The translations under genes and the position numbers were made by a program. Under the pieces are notes generated by a model. That model made no database searches. It was not told the DNA's origin and saw only the letters and a list, made by a program, of their open reading frames with translations. From the NCBI GenBank assembly GCA_027064525.1, contig JAMOPJ010000038.1, positions 1-64,000 on the forward strand: 64,000 nucleotides of DNA, written 5' to 3'. Below are positions 8,658 through 16,411 of the stretch, in pieces. Each line of letters starts with the position of its first letter. The stretch's first letter is position 1. The stretch comes from Archaeoglobaceae archaeon. Lineage in GTDB: Archaea; Halobacteriota; Archaeoglobi; Archaeoglobales; Archaeoglobaceae.

Positions 8658-8732
8658 ATGGACATCGAAAGCATCCTCAAAAAGGCGTTGGAAATGGTGT
8701 TAGAGGCTATCGATGAGTATGCAAAGATTCTT
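8658..8732 (+). pseudogene. Possible 5' stub of a lost plus-strand gene
   Basis: From ATG 8658 about 25 codons read MDIESILKKALEMVLEAIDE then YAKIL, a well-formed amphipathic helix. A TATA-like GCTTAAATC lies about 28 bp upstream, as for a leaderless archaeal gene. After roughly 8732 the DNA belongs to the minus-strand membrane-protein remnant. The pattern is the same as at the amidotransferase and cyanase stubs, but no family can be named and chance is not excluded. Confidence 0.3.
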
Positions 8733-8734
8733 CG

Positions 8735-9731
8735 CTCACGAATTATCTCGCCCAGAGCTTCCGTATAGAAAACGATCAAAGCTGTGAAGACAGTTAGCAA
8801 TCCAAAAGTTGCGAATTCTGGCAGTTTATCGATCGGCATGAAGTAATCCCAGATTTTCAAAGTGTAGTAGAACACGGCAACGAACTCGATTACAACTGCA
8901 GCTGCCTGCAGTGATGAAGTTCGTCTCTGCAACTCCAAATACTCCCTATTCCTAAGAGTATCGAGTCTAAGGGAGATAAGACTGAATAGATCTCGAATGC
9001 CGATTAAGGTCTGCTCAAACTTGGATTCAAAATATCTGAGCCTCTCAATAGCTCCCTACTGATCGCCTCGCTTCTCATTACAGCTGAAAAGAGTTCTTCG
9101 TTGACATCCTTGAATCTGATGAACTTGCTGAAGAAGTCGGTATGGTAACTCGTGATCTCCGACAGTAAGTCCTCAAGCTCCGAAATGTCGCTGGAACTTT
9201 TAGCGACCTGCGATAGCTCTGATATTCTGCGAACAATCACCTTCTCTTCATCTGATGGTCTTTCCACTATGTGGCTACATTCATTGATTAGAATTTTGAT
9301 TGTGATGATCTCGATTAGCAGAGCCGGGATATAATCGTAAAATAGCTCTTCGCTGAATTTTGCATCCATCCTCAAAATATCGTCTTCAAACTTGCAAATT
9401 TGGAATTTTCAAACGTCTCATCTGCTGTGGTCAGTTCTACTATAAATTTGTCGGTGGTGATATAGCACTGTTGATGAAATCATTTAAATCATACACAATG
9501 TGAAGTCACGACCAATTTGTCTAAGTATTCGCATGGAATCGATACATCCTCGCTCGAAACTACGAACACAACGTTTCGATACTTTCCAACCACAGCATGA
9601 TTCGATGCCAAAATTTCTGTTCGTTTAAACTTCTTGAATCTAGGCTTTAGATCATCTAAACTTGTAACAATCTTCTCCAAGTCTTCGGAGTGGAGGAATA
9701 GGTAGCTGAGTTTCACAAATCGATTTGGCAT
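8735..9731 (-). pseudogene. Broken gene for an uncharacterised membrane protein
   Basis: Three minus-strand pieces seem to belong to one protein. From ATG 9731: MPNRFVKLSYLFLHSEDLEK then a mixed alpha/beta part (YRNVVFVVSSEDVSIP). From about 9420 to 9040: a helical part (YDYIPALLIEIITIKILI and a long coiled region). From about 9045 to 8740: RYFESKFEQTLIGIRDLF, then two membrane helices (AAAVVIEFVAVFYYTLKIW and ATFGLLTVFTALIVFYTEAL). A single-base shift near 9045 would join the last two. A stop and about 30 bp of unclear reading at 9450-9490 separate the first two. The end near 8735 looks truncated against a plus-strand fragment. I do not recognise the family. Confidence 0.55.
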
Positions 9732-9775
9732 TCCTATGGTTATAAGCGTTTGCAAATAAAAATAAAATTTTGAAA

Positions 9776-10126
9776 TCAAGCGACTTCTATCTTCTTGCTG
9801 CTCTCCCAAAGCCCGTGCTTGTTGCAGTATGCCAAAGCAAAGATAATTCCACCCTTTTCAAGCTTGAGCTTCAGCGTAACTTCTGGATTCACGTATTCCG
9901 GCGTAAATATGGCTTTGGCAAGCTTTATCGGATTGAATTCCCTACCATTCTCGTAGAAGTATACCTCTATGAACCTTATCGAATGATCGACTCTGCTCGG
10001 ATGTCCGCTGACATAAACCTTGAGCTCGAACTCCTCTCCTGCTTTAACGGAATCGGGACATTCTATGATCGGCTTGTGGTTCTTAGCTTTCTCACCCTCA
10101 GTGTAAATCAGATCACCGAACCTCAC
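9776..10126 (-). CDS. Superoxide reductase (neelaredoxin type)
   Basis: 116 residues, the size of a one-iron neelaredoxin without the N-terminal rubredoxin-like domain. Iron ligands are visible: His17 in AKNHKPII, His42 and His48 in SGHPSRVDHS, and Cys101 plus His104 in AYCNKHGLW. Glu12/Lys13 near the site match the usual lid residues. It reduces superoxide to hydrogen peroxide, which the two rubrerythrins and the peroxiredoxin just upstream can remove. It starts 11 bp after the second rubrerythrin, so it is probably the last gene of that operon. Confidence 0.92.
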   Translation of the reverse strand: MRFGDLIYTEGEKAKNHKPIIECPDSVKAGEEFELKVYVSGHPSRVDHSIRFIEVYFYENGREFNPIKLAKAIFTPEYVNPEVTLKLKLEKGGIIFALAYCNKHGLWESSKKIEVA

Positions 10127-10137
10127 GCTATATCACC

Positions 10138-10710
10138 TCACAGGCTCAGCATATCCAAAGCGACGTAGTAAGCTTTGGAATGTCCGCAAGATGGGCATTT
10201 TTCAGGCGGTTCTTCCCCATAGTGGATGTATCCACACTCTAAGCATACCCACGCGACCTCTTCATCCCTCTTAAACATAGTTCCGCTCTCAATCGCTTCG
10301 AGCAACTTCTCGAACCTCTTCTTATGGTGCTCCTCCGCTTTAGCAATAGCTCTGAGCCTTCCCGCTACTTCGTTCAGACCATCCTCTTCAGCTATCTTAG
10401 CAAACTCTGGATACATCTTCTCCCATTCGTAAGTCTCACCCTCTATCGCAGTTTTGAGGTTCTGAACGGTGTCACCTAAAACTATCGGGGCTTCTGCTTC
10501 GGTCTTAACGACCGTCGTATCACCTCTAACCTTCTGAATTAGTTCAAGCAAAGTCTCAGCGTGCTCCTTCTCGTTCTCAGCTGTTTCCAAAAACACCTTT
10601 GCAACGAAAACGTAGCCCTCCTCTTTCGCAACCTTCGCATAGAAGGTGTATCTGTTCCTCGCCATGCTTTCTCCAATAAACGCTTTAACTAAATTTTCAA
10701 TTGTCTTCAC
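10138..10710 (-). CDS. Rubrerythrin (second of a tandem pair)
   Basis: 190 residues from GTG 10710, preceded by GAGGTGG and overlapping the upstream paralogue's stop by 3 nt. Residues 1-140 form the ferritin-like di-iron domain with Glu14, the ExxH pair Glu47/His50 (ENEKEHAE) and a second helix pair (KAEEHHKKRF). The C-terminal ~40 residues are a rubredoxin-like Fe(Cys)4 domain, CLECGYIHYG then CPSCG. Rubrerythrins reduce hydrogen peroxide to water with electrons from rubredoxin or NAD(P)H carriers. It belongs with the paralogue, peroxiredoxin and superoxide reductase around it. Confidence 0.93.
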   Translation of the reverse strand: MKTIENLVKAFIGESMARNRYTFYAKVAKEEGYVFVAKVFLETAENEKEHAETLLELIQKVRGDTTVVKTEAEAPIVLGDTVQNLKTAIEGETYEWEKMYPEFAKIAEEDGLNEVAGRLRAIAKAEEHHKKRFEKLLEAIESGTMFKRDEEVAWVCLECGYIHYGEEPPEKCPSCGHSKAYYVALDMLSL

Positions 10711-11279
10711 AAAACCACCTCTATCAGATCTTTCGCAACGAAGTTGTAGAACTTCGCCCCGCAGTTGGGACAAACTTCAGGCGGGGCGTTACCGTGATGG
10801 ACGTATCCACAAACGAGACAGACCCAATCTACCTCCGCATCCCTCTTAAACATCTTTCCAGCCTCTATTTCCTTTAACAATCTACCAAACTTCTCCTTAT
10901 GCCTTTTCTCAACATCTGCAAGGGTTCTAAGCTTCTTCGCAACATCTACGAATCCTTCTTCTTCGGCAATTTCGGCAAGCTTGGGATAGAGCTCCTCAGC
11001 CTCGAACTTTTCACCTTCAACAGCCGACTTGAGGTTTTGAGCGGTATCGCCAAAGGTTATCGGAGCCTTGACCTCAACTTCAACGGGCTCGACCTTTATC
11101 CTCTTCAGAAATTTCGCAAATATCTCAGCGTGGCTCTTCTCGTTCTCAGCAACTTCCAAAAATACCTTCGCAACGAAAACGTATTGATCATCCTTCGCAA
11201 TCTGGGAATAGATTATGTATCTGCTTATAGCAACGCTTTCACCGATGTAAGCTTTCAAAAGGTTTTTCGGAGTTTCCAA
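10707..11279 (-). CDS. Rubrerythrin (first of a tandem pair)
   Basis: Also 190 residues and clearly a duplicate of the next gene: Glu14 in GESVA, Glu47/His50 in ENEKSHAE, the downstream EKRHKEKF helix, and the C-terminal rubredoxin cysteines CLVCGYVHHG and CPNCG. The two copies differ mainly in the linker around residues 60-75 and in the last residues. The stop overlaps the next start, so both are translated from one message. Peroxide reduction in the cytoplasm is the expected role. It follows the peroxiredoxin gene after a 36-bp gap. Confidence 0.93.
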   Translation of the reverse strand: METPKNLLKAYIGESVAISRYIIYSQIAKDDQYVFVAKVFLEVAENEKSHAEIFAKFLKRIKVEPVEVEVKAPITFGDTAQNLKSAVEGEKFEAEELYPKLAEIAEEEGFVDVAKKLRTLADVEKRHKEKFGRLLKEIEAGKMFKRDAEVDWVCLVCGYVHHGNAPPEVCPNCGAKFYNFVAKDLIEVVL

Positions 11280-11315
11280 ATATTACACCTCAATAAAAAA
11301 TTGATTTTAAAATAT

Positions 11316-11969
11316 TTAAATCTTCTTGTAGCAGAACCACCAATCGAAGCACTCGATCTCTCCAGCCTTTGCCTTCTCAAGCCTCTCTTTCGCTGTCTGC
11401 TCGTCTGTAGCTGGTGGAATAATGACTTTGTCGTCGATCAGTTCGTTGTTAGGCCAGTTCGCTGGTAGTGCCACTCCATTCTCATCGCTGACCTGCAATC
11501 CCTTGACCATTCTGAGTATTTCGTCGATGTTTCTGCCCAACTCCTGCGGATAGTAGAGTATTGCTCTGATAACCCCCTTCGGATCGATGATGAATACAGC
11601 TCTCACCGTATTCGTTCCCTTGGCTGGATGGATCATTCCGAAGAGTTCGGCAATCTTACCCCTGTCATCTGCAATTATCGGAAACGGAATCTCTATACCA
11701 AGCTTCTCCTTTATCCATTCCACCCACTTCATGTGGCTGAAGACTTGGTCGATACTCAAACCAATCAGTTCGCAGTTAAGCTTCTTAAACTCTTCATATC
11801 TCTTAGCAAAAGCCACGAATTCCGTCGTGCAGACTGGGGTAAAATCTGCTGGATGGCTGAACAAAACAACCCACTTTCCCTCAAAATCTTTTGGAAACTC
11901 TATAACACCTTTTGTGGTTAGAGCTCTAAATTCCGGAGCTTTCTCACCTATCGTAGGAATCCCGCTCAT
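11316..11969 (-). CDS. Peroxiredoxin (archaeal 2-Cys, Prx6-subfamily)
   Basis: 217 residues from the ATG at 11969; an in-frame ATG seven codons further up (11990) is less likely because it precedes the conserved [14 protein letters not shown] start. The peroxidatic Cys47 sits in FTPVCTTE, and Cys207 and Cys213 lie in the C-terminal [12 protein letters not shown]. This is the same layout as the thermophilic archaeal Prx enzymes that form large ring oligomers. It reduces peroxides. It leads the stress operon (peroxiredoxin, rubrerythrin, rubrerythrin, superoxide reductase) and faces an Lrp-type regulator across a palindrome. Confidence 0.93.
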   Translation of the reverse strand: MSGIPTIGEKAPEFRALTTKGVIEFPKDFEGKWVVLFSHPADFTPVCTTEFVAFAKRYEEFKKLNCELIGLSIDQVFSHMKWVEWIKEKLGIEIPFPIIADDRGKIAELFGMIHPAKGTNTVRAVFIIDPKGVIRAILYYPQELGRNIDEILRMVKGLQVSDENGVALPANWPNNELIDDKVIIPPATDEQTAKERLEKAKAGEIECFDWWFCYKKI

Positions 11970-12007
11970 GTTACATTCTAAATACTTCAAAATACAAAAA
12001 ATATTTC

Positions 12008-12022
12008 GTTCGAAAATCGAAC
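12008..12022. promoter_or_regulatory. 15-bp palindrome between peroxiredoxin and Lrp-type regulator genes
   Basis: GTTCGA-AAA-TCGAAC is a perfect inverted repeat. It lies between the TATA box of the regulator (ATATATATAC, about 12029-12038) and an A+T-rich promoter stretch of the peroxiredoxin gene (about 11985-12005). Fifteen base pairs with a short A/T centre is the usual size of an Lrp/AsnC operator. Likely bound by the product of 12061-12477 to control both directions. Symmetry is seen; binding is inferred. Confidence 0.55.
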
Positions 12023-12060
12023 AAAGAAAATATATATACTATGCAAGTTAGGTTTTAATT

Positions 12061-12477
12061 ATGGATGAAAAGGACGAAAAGATTATATCTATATTGATGA
12101 AAAACGCGAGGATTCCGAAGACGAAGATTGCAGAGGAGCTAAACGTTACTGAGACTGCGATAAGGAAGAGGATTTCGAAGCTTGAGAGAAGCAAGGTTAT
12201 CTTGGGCTACAAAGCAGTTATAAACTACAAGACCGCTGGATTGTCAGCCTCTTTGACTGGAGTTGACGTTGAGCCAGATAGGCTCTGGGAGGTGATAGGG
12301 AAGCTGAAGGACATCGAAGAGATAAAGTCGATCTACCTAACGACTGGCGATCATATGCTCATGCTCGAAATAGTTGGGAAGTCTGTTGATGAGCTTTCGG
12401 AAATCCATGAAAGGATATCGAAGCTCGAGGGAGTAAAGAGAATATGTCCAGCCGTAATTTTGGAGGTCCTCAAATGA
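12061..12477 (+). CDS. Lrp/AsnC-family transcription regulator
   Basis: 138 residues: winged helix-turn-helix at residues 3-50 (KIISILMKNARIPKTKIAEE, then LNVTETAIRKRISKLE), linker strand, then an RAM/ligand-binding ferredoxin-like domain (70-135). The start is leaderless, with a TATA box about 25 bp upstream. It is divergent from the peroxide-detoxification operon, so a role as redox- or metabolite-responsive regulator of that operon is plausible. No cysteine in the DNA-binding domain; one near the C-terminus (ICPAVIL). Confidence 0.9.
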   Translation: MDEKDEKIISILMKNARIPKTKIAEELNVTETAIRKRISKLERSKVILGYKAVINYKTAGLSASLTGVDVEPDRLWEVIGKLKDIEEIKSIYLTTGDHMLMLEIVGKSVDELSEIHERISKLEGVKRICPAVILEVLK

Positions 12478-13042
12478 ACATTCTCGCAATTTCACCAACG
12501 CTCTTAACGGTTATCCGCTCGCCGTCGTAGAATCTACCCCTCCTATCATCATCGACGAATCTTCTCACACTTTCGAACTCTCCAAGCTTACCCAAAGCCC
12601 AAACAGCGTAAACAACAAAATCACCCGTTCTTATCTCTTCTATCTTCTCCAAAAGCTTTTCCACCGGATTTGGATACGCGTCCTTGATTATTTCAGCTGT
12701 CCTTCCAATTCCATAAGCCACGTATCTCCTCTCAACCTCCCAATCGTCCAAGAGCGAAACGAACTTGTTCTTAAACCCTTCAAACTCCTTTGGGTTGTTT
12801 CTGCCAATCTCTGCAATTCCCAAAGGAGCTCCGATGCAGTAAGCGCCGCTTTCATCACTTAAATGCCAGAAGAGGCGAAGTATGAAGTTCCTCGCTTTCT
12901 CGCCCCTGCAGAGGTAGCCAAGGGCTTCAGCACCTCTGAACCGGTAGAACTCGTCTCCGTCGTATAAGAAGGCCATGGCTAAGCTTGGCTTCTTTATGGC
13001 GGAGAAGTCTCTCCTTTTTAAGAGCTCTCTCAGCCGATCCAT
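12470..13042 (-). CDS. HEAT-like repeat protein, possibly DVU0298 family
   Basis: 190 residues, almost wholly helical, with repeated HEAT-like pairs. RFRGAEALGYL, RRYVAYGIGRTAEII and VVYAVWALGKLGEFESVRRF each show the A-x-x-x-L-G/x pattern of one repeat. I read it as similar to the DVU0298-type HEAT proteins found in sulfate reducers, but without a search this is a guess. Probably a protein-interaction scaffold. It is convergent with the Lrp gene (8-nt overlap of 3' ends) and divergent from the orphan ABC ATPase. Confidence 0.6.
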   Translation of the reverse strand: MDRLRELLKRRDFSAIKKPSLAMAFLYDGDEFYRFRGAEALGYLCRGEKARNFILRLFWHLSDESGAYCIGAPLGIAEIGRNNPKEFEGFKNKFVSLLDDWEVERRYVAYGIGRTAEIIKDAYPNPVEKLLEKIEEIRTGDFVVYAVWALGKLGEFESVRRFVDDDRRGRFYDGERITVKSVGEIARMFI

Positions 13043-13084
13043 GTTTGTGTAAAGGCTTTAAAGGATATTAACCTAATCGTGTAG

Positions 13085-13849
13085 ATGATAGAGGTCAAAA
13101 GCTTAGAGTTCGAATATGATTCCTTTTGCGTTCGAGTTTCGTTCGACGTTAAGGAGGGTGAGGTTCTGACGTTGCTCGGGCCAAACGGAAGCGGAAAGAC
13201 AACGATATTAAAGTGCATATACGGATTGCTAAGACCGAAGGGATGCGTTCTTATCGATGGAAAGGACTTCCATGAGATCCCAATTAAGGAAAGGGCCAAG
13301 GTTGTAGGTTACGTCCCCCAAACTCACAACCCTCCGTTTCCTTATTCCGTTTTGGATGTCGTCGTTATGGGAATCACACCCCAGCTCGGACTGTTCGAAG
13401 TTCCAAAAAAAGAGCATTACGAGAAAGCTTTGGAGAAGTTGAGGTTGTTGGGAATAGAGGATCTGAAGAACAGACCATACACTCAGCTCAGTGGAGGTCA
13501 ACTCCAACTCGTTTTGATTGCCCGTGCACTCGTTCAGGAACCGAAAATATTGCTCTTAGACGAACCGACGGCCCACTTGGATTTCAAGAATCAGGTGCAG
13601 ATACTCGACATCGTCAGAAAGTTGACGAGATCAGAAGGTATATCGGCGATAATGACTCTGCACGATCCGAATTTAGCCTCCCTCTACTCTGACAGAATAG
13701 CACTGATAAAGGATGGCTCGATCGTCGCGATAGGTAAGCCGGAGGATGTAATAAGGGAAGATCTGCTTGAGGAGGTTTACGAGATACCCATACGAACTTT
13801 CAAGCTCAACGGTTACAGATTCATCCTACCAGCCTGCCATCCTTCATGA
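13085..13849 (+). CDS. FecE/BtuD-type ABC transporter ATPase, no permease nearby
   Basis: 254 residues with the Walker A box LLGPNGSGKTT, Q-loop VPQTHNP, signature LSGGQLQLVLIARAL (a GGQ form usual in iron-siderophore/cobalamin importers), Walker B LLLDEPT and the H-loop TLHDPN. It is intact, but no FecB/FecCD genes are next to it. Its 3' end overlaps the 3' end of the convergent importer ATPase by 29 bp. Iron-chelate or corrinoid import is the family expectation. The partner must be elsewhere. Confidence 0.85.
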   Translation: MIEVKSLEFEYDSFCVRVSFDVKEGEVLTLLGPNGSGKTTILKCIYGLLRPKGCVLIDGKDFHEIPIKERAKVVGYVPQTHNPPFPYSVLDVVVMGITPQLGLFEVPKKEHYEKALEKLRLLGIEDLKNRPYTQLSGGQLQLVLIARALVQEPKILLLDEPTAHLDFKNQVQILDIVRKLTRSEGISAIMTLHDPNLASLYSDRIALIKDGSIVAIGKPEDVIREDLLEEVYEIPIRTFKLNGYRFILPACHPS

Positions 13850-14507
13850 TAAGGATCCTATCCGCTACGACCCTCGCTAGCTCCAGATCGTGGGTTATGA
13901 AGAGGTAAGACATTCCAAGCTTCCTCTGCAGATCCATCAGCAGTCTAACGATCGAAGCTTGAGTTGATAGGTCGAGCATCGATGTGGGCTCATCGCATAC
14001 TATGAACTTCGGATTCAAAGTCAAAGCCCTTGCAATAACAGCCCTCTGCAACTCTCCACCACTCAATTCATATGGATAACGGGATAAGTGCTCCTCCTTA
14101 AGCCCCACAGCCCTTATAAGTTCGAGAACCTTGTCCTCCTCTTCAGATCTATTGCAGAGCTTGTGGATTCTCAAAGGCTCCGCAATGCTGTCGTATATCC
14201 TCCACCTTGGATCCAAAGCTTCATCCGGATGTTGTGGAATCAACTGCATCTTCATCCTGATTTTCCTCAACTCCCTTCCCCTAAGCTTGGTCAGATCGAT
14301 CCCATCGAAGATAACCCTGCCCTCATCTGGTCTGATCAGCATCAGCAGAATCCTACCGAGCGTCGATTTACCACTACCGCTCTCTCCAACCAGAGCGACC
14401 GTCTCTTCCTCTTCGATCTTTATATTCACGCCATCGACAGCTATGATTGTCTTGCCGCTAAATATTCCCGACTTAAAGATCTTTCTGAGCCCCACTCCTT
14501 CAATCAT
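13821..14507 (-). CDS. ABC ATPase of nickel/oligopeptide importer (NikE/OppF-like)
   Basis: 228 residues: Walker A VGESGSGKSTLG, Q-loop LIPQHPDEALDP, signature LSGGELQRAVIARAL, Walker B FIVCDEPTSMLD, H-loop ITHDLELA. It ends soon after the D-loop/H-loop region and lacks the oligopeptide C-terminal extension seen in its partner, which is common for NikE-type subunits. It overlaps the upstream ATPase gene by 8 nt. Last gene of the importer operon. Confidence 0.9.
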   Translation of the reverse strand: MIEGVGLRKIFKSGIFSGKTIIAVDGVNIKIEEEETVALVGESGSGKSTLGRILLMLIRPDEGRVIFDGIDLTKLRGRELRKIRMKMQLIPQHPDEALDPRWRIYDSIAEPLRIHKLCNRSEEEDKVLELIRAVGLKEEHLSRYPYELSGGELQRAVIARALTLNPKFIVCDEPTSMLDLSTQASIVRLLMDLQRKLGMSYLFITHDLELARVVADRILIMKDGRLVG

Positions 14508-15411
14508 GCAGCCAACACCTTACAGATCTCCCGTTCAAGTTGAATAGGGGAGGTTCCCTCCTACATCTCTCGCTCGCGAATTCGCACCTCTCCCTGAACC
14601 TGCATCCGCTGGGAGGATTCATCATGCTCGGCTGGAATCCCCTTATCGGCTTGAGCCCTCTCGAAGGCAAAGAATCGAGCAATCCCTTTGAGTAGGGATG
14701 TAGTGGTTCGTTGAAGAACTCTTTTGCCGGAGAGACTTCGACTATCTTACCGCAGTACATAACAGCAATTCTGTCAGCAAGCTTTTCGGCAAAGTTCAGA
14801 TCGTGAGTAATTATCAACATGGTTCTATCTTCGATTCTCCTAAAAAGCCCCACTACCTGAGCTCTTTTGGATGCATCCAAGCCCTTCGTCGGCTCATCCG
14901 CAATTATTAGCTCTGGACTTGTTGAGATTCCCATAGCAACCAAAACTCTCTGCCTCATCCCACCGCTAAACTGGTGAGGGTAGTCTTTTGCACGGTTTCT
15001 CCCAATCCCAAGGAAATCGAAGATCCTGAGAACTTTTGCAAAAGCCGATTTCTTATCAAAGCCAAGATGTTCGATCATAGGCTCCGCAGATTGAAATCCA
15101 ACCGTCAAAACGGGATTGAGCGAGGATTGACTCTGCGGAATCCAAGCGATTTTTCTGCCTCTTATTCTTCTCATCTCTTCTTCACTAAGCTCAAGCAGAT
15201 TCTTACCGTTAAAAACGATTTTTCCGCTGATTTCAGCGTTTTTTGGAAGTAATCTTAGGATGGAAATAGCTAGAACTGACTTTCCGCTCCCACTTTCTCC
15301 GATAAGCGTAAATCTCTCCCCTTTGTGGACCTCCAAATCCACACCATCGACGGCTTTAACTATTCCAAGATCGGTTTTGAAGTACACTTTAAGGTTCTCA
15401 ATCTTGAGCAT
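14500..15411 (-). CDS. ABC ATPase of nickel/oligopeptide importer (NikD/OppD-like)
   Basis: 303 residues with Walker A IGESGSGKSV (Gly38-Ser45), Q-loop WIPQSQSSLNP, signature FSGGMRQRVLVAMG, Walker B LIIADEPTKGLD and H-loop ITHDLNFA. The C-terminal ~60 residues hold the oligopeptide-type extension with clustered cysteines (CRFRERC, ERC, RCW), which can carry an iron-sulfur centre in related proteins. It begins after a 127-bp gap containing a NikR-like operator and TATA box, so the ATPase pair probably has its own metal-controlled promoter besides readthrough from the permeases. Confidence 0.9.
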   Translation of the reverse strand: MLKIENLKVYFKTDLGIVKAVDGVDLEVHKGERFTLIGESGSGKSVLAISILRLLPKNAEISGKIVFNGKNLLELSEEEMRRIRGRKIAWIPQSQSSLNPVLTVGFQSAEPMIEHLGFDKKSAFAKVLRIFDFLGIGRNRAKDYPHQFSGGMRQRVLVAMGISTSPELIIADEPTKGLDASKRAQVVGLFRRIEDRTMLIITHDLNFAEKLADRIAVMYCGKIVEVSPAKEFFNEPLHPYSKGLLDSLPSRGLKPIRGFQPSMMNPPSGCRFRERCEFASERCRREPPLFNLNGRSVRCWLHD

Positions 15412-15459
15412 GTTACCACCTTGTTACCCTATTGCAGAATGGTAACATGATTTATAACA
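15409..15459 (-). promoter_or_regulatory. Promoter with NikR-like operator ahead of importer ATPases
   Basis: TTGTTAC-N14-GTAACAT (15421-15447) matches the published NikR-type arrangement GTGTTAC-N13/14-GTAACAC known from Geobacter and predicted in related taxa (from memory). A further GTTACC copy at 15412-15417 makes an alternative perfect 9-bp inverted repeat, CATGTTACC/GGTAACATG (15409-15417 with 15441-15449). On the minus strand TTATAAAT (15452-15459) is a good TATA box, placing the start of transcription inside the operator: a layout for repression. Sequence is seen, regulator identity inferred. Confidence 0.55.
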
Positions 15460-15538
15460 GTTTATCGCGCAATTGTCGTAATATGCTATAATAATAGCAT
15501 TTTAATGCTTAACTATTGAGTTAGCTGTCCTTACAGCT

Positions 15539-16411
15539 TCAGTATTCCAATGTCCTCTTCTCCAAAACGTCTCTCAATCCTTCTCCCAATAGGTTGAAGC
15601 CAAGTACTGACAGAGCTATGAACAAACCCGGAAAGAACGTTATCCAAGGTGCTGTCGTTATGTAATTCTTGCCAGAGTTGAGAATCTGCCCCCATTCAGG
15701 CGTTGGTGGCTGAATTCCTAAGCCCAAAAAGCCCAAGCTTGCGATGGTCATAATGACATTTCCCATGTTGAGCGTTGCGAGCACGATTATCGGCCCGATC
15801 GCATTTGGAATCACATGTCTCAGCAAAATGTATGAATCCCTAGCTCCTATAGCCTTTGCACAGAGAACGAATTCTTTCTCCTTCAGTGAGAGCACTATAC
15901 CTCTCGTAATCCTTGCATAGCTTACCCAGTTGGTTATAACTACAGCCAAGATTACGTTCCAAGTTGACACCCCATAAGCTACGCAGAATATTCCAACTAA
16001 AGCGATGTTAAATACAAGCTCTGGAATGGCCAAAAACACGTCGATAATCCTTCCGATTATATCATCAATTATCCCGCCGAAGTATCCGCTTACCGCACCG
16101 ATGAGACAACCTATCGCCATCGAAATTAGAGAGATCGTCATAGCAACGAATAAAGATGTCCTAGCTCCGTGAACTACCCTAGAAAACAGATCCCTTCCCA
16201 ATTGATCCGTGCCGAAAGGGTGCTCTAAGCTCGGAGGTTTTAGTCTCTCAGCTAAGTTCGTCTTATAGGGATCGTCTGCAATTACCGGAGCCAGTAGACC
16301 AAGCATGGCTATAAACAGAATTATTCCAAATCCGATTGTGCATAGATTGTTTTTGAATATCCTGCTTCTGAACACTTCCGAGGCAAATGCGAACTCCATT
16401 CTAATCACCAT
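15539..16411 (-). CDS. Importer permease C (NikC/DppC-like)
   Basis: 290 residues, inner-membrane permease with about six helices. N-terminal helix IGFGIILFIAMLGLLAP, then the DppC-type periplasmic segment (PSLEHPFGTDQLGRDLFSR), and the cytoplasmic EAA loop AKAIGARDSYILLRHVIPNA followed by GLGIQPPTPEWG, both diagnostic of the peptide/nickel family. It overlaps the upstream permease gene by 11 nt. It pairs with that gene product to form the membrane channel. Confidence 0.93.
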   Translation of the reverse strand: MVIRMEFAFASEVFRSRIFKNNLCTIGFGIILFIAMLGLLAPVIADDPYKTNLAERLKPPSLEHPFGTDQLGRDLFSRVVHGARTSLFVAMTISLISMAIGCLIGAVSGYFGGIIDDIIGRIIDVFLAIPELVFNIALVGIFCVAYGVSTWNVILAVVITNWVSYARITRGIVLSLKEKEFVLCAKAIGARDSYILLRHVIPNAIGPIIVLATLNMGNVIMTIASLGFLGLGIQPPTPEWGQILNSGKNYITTAPWITFFPGLFIALSVLGFNLLGEGLRDVLEKRTLEY

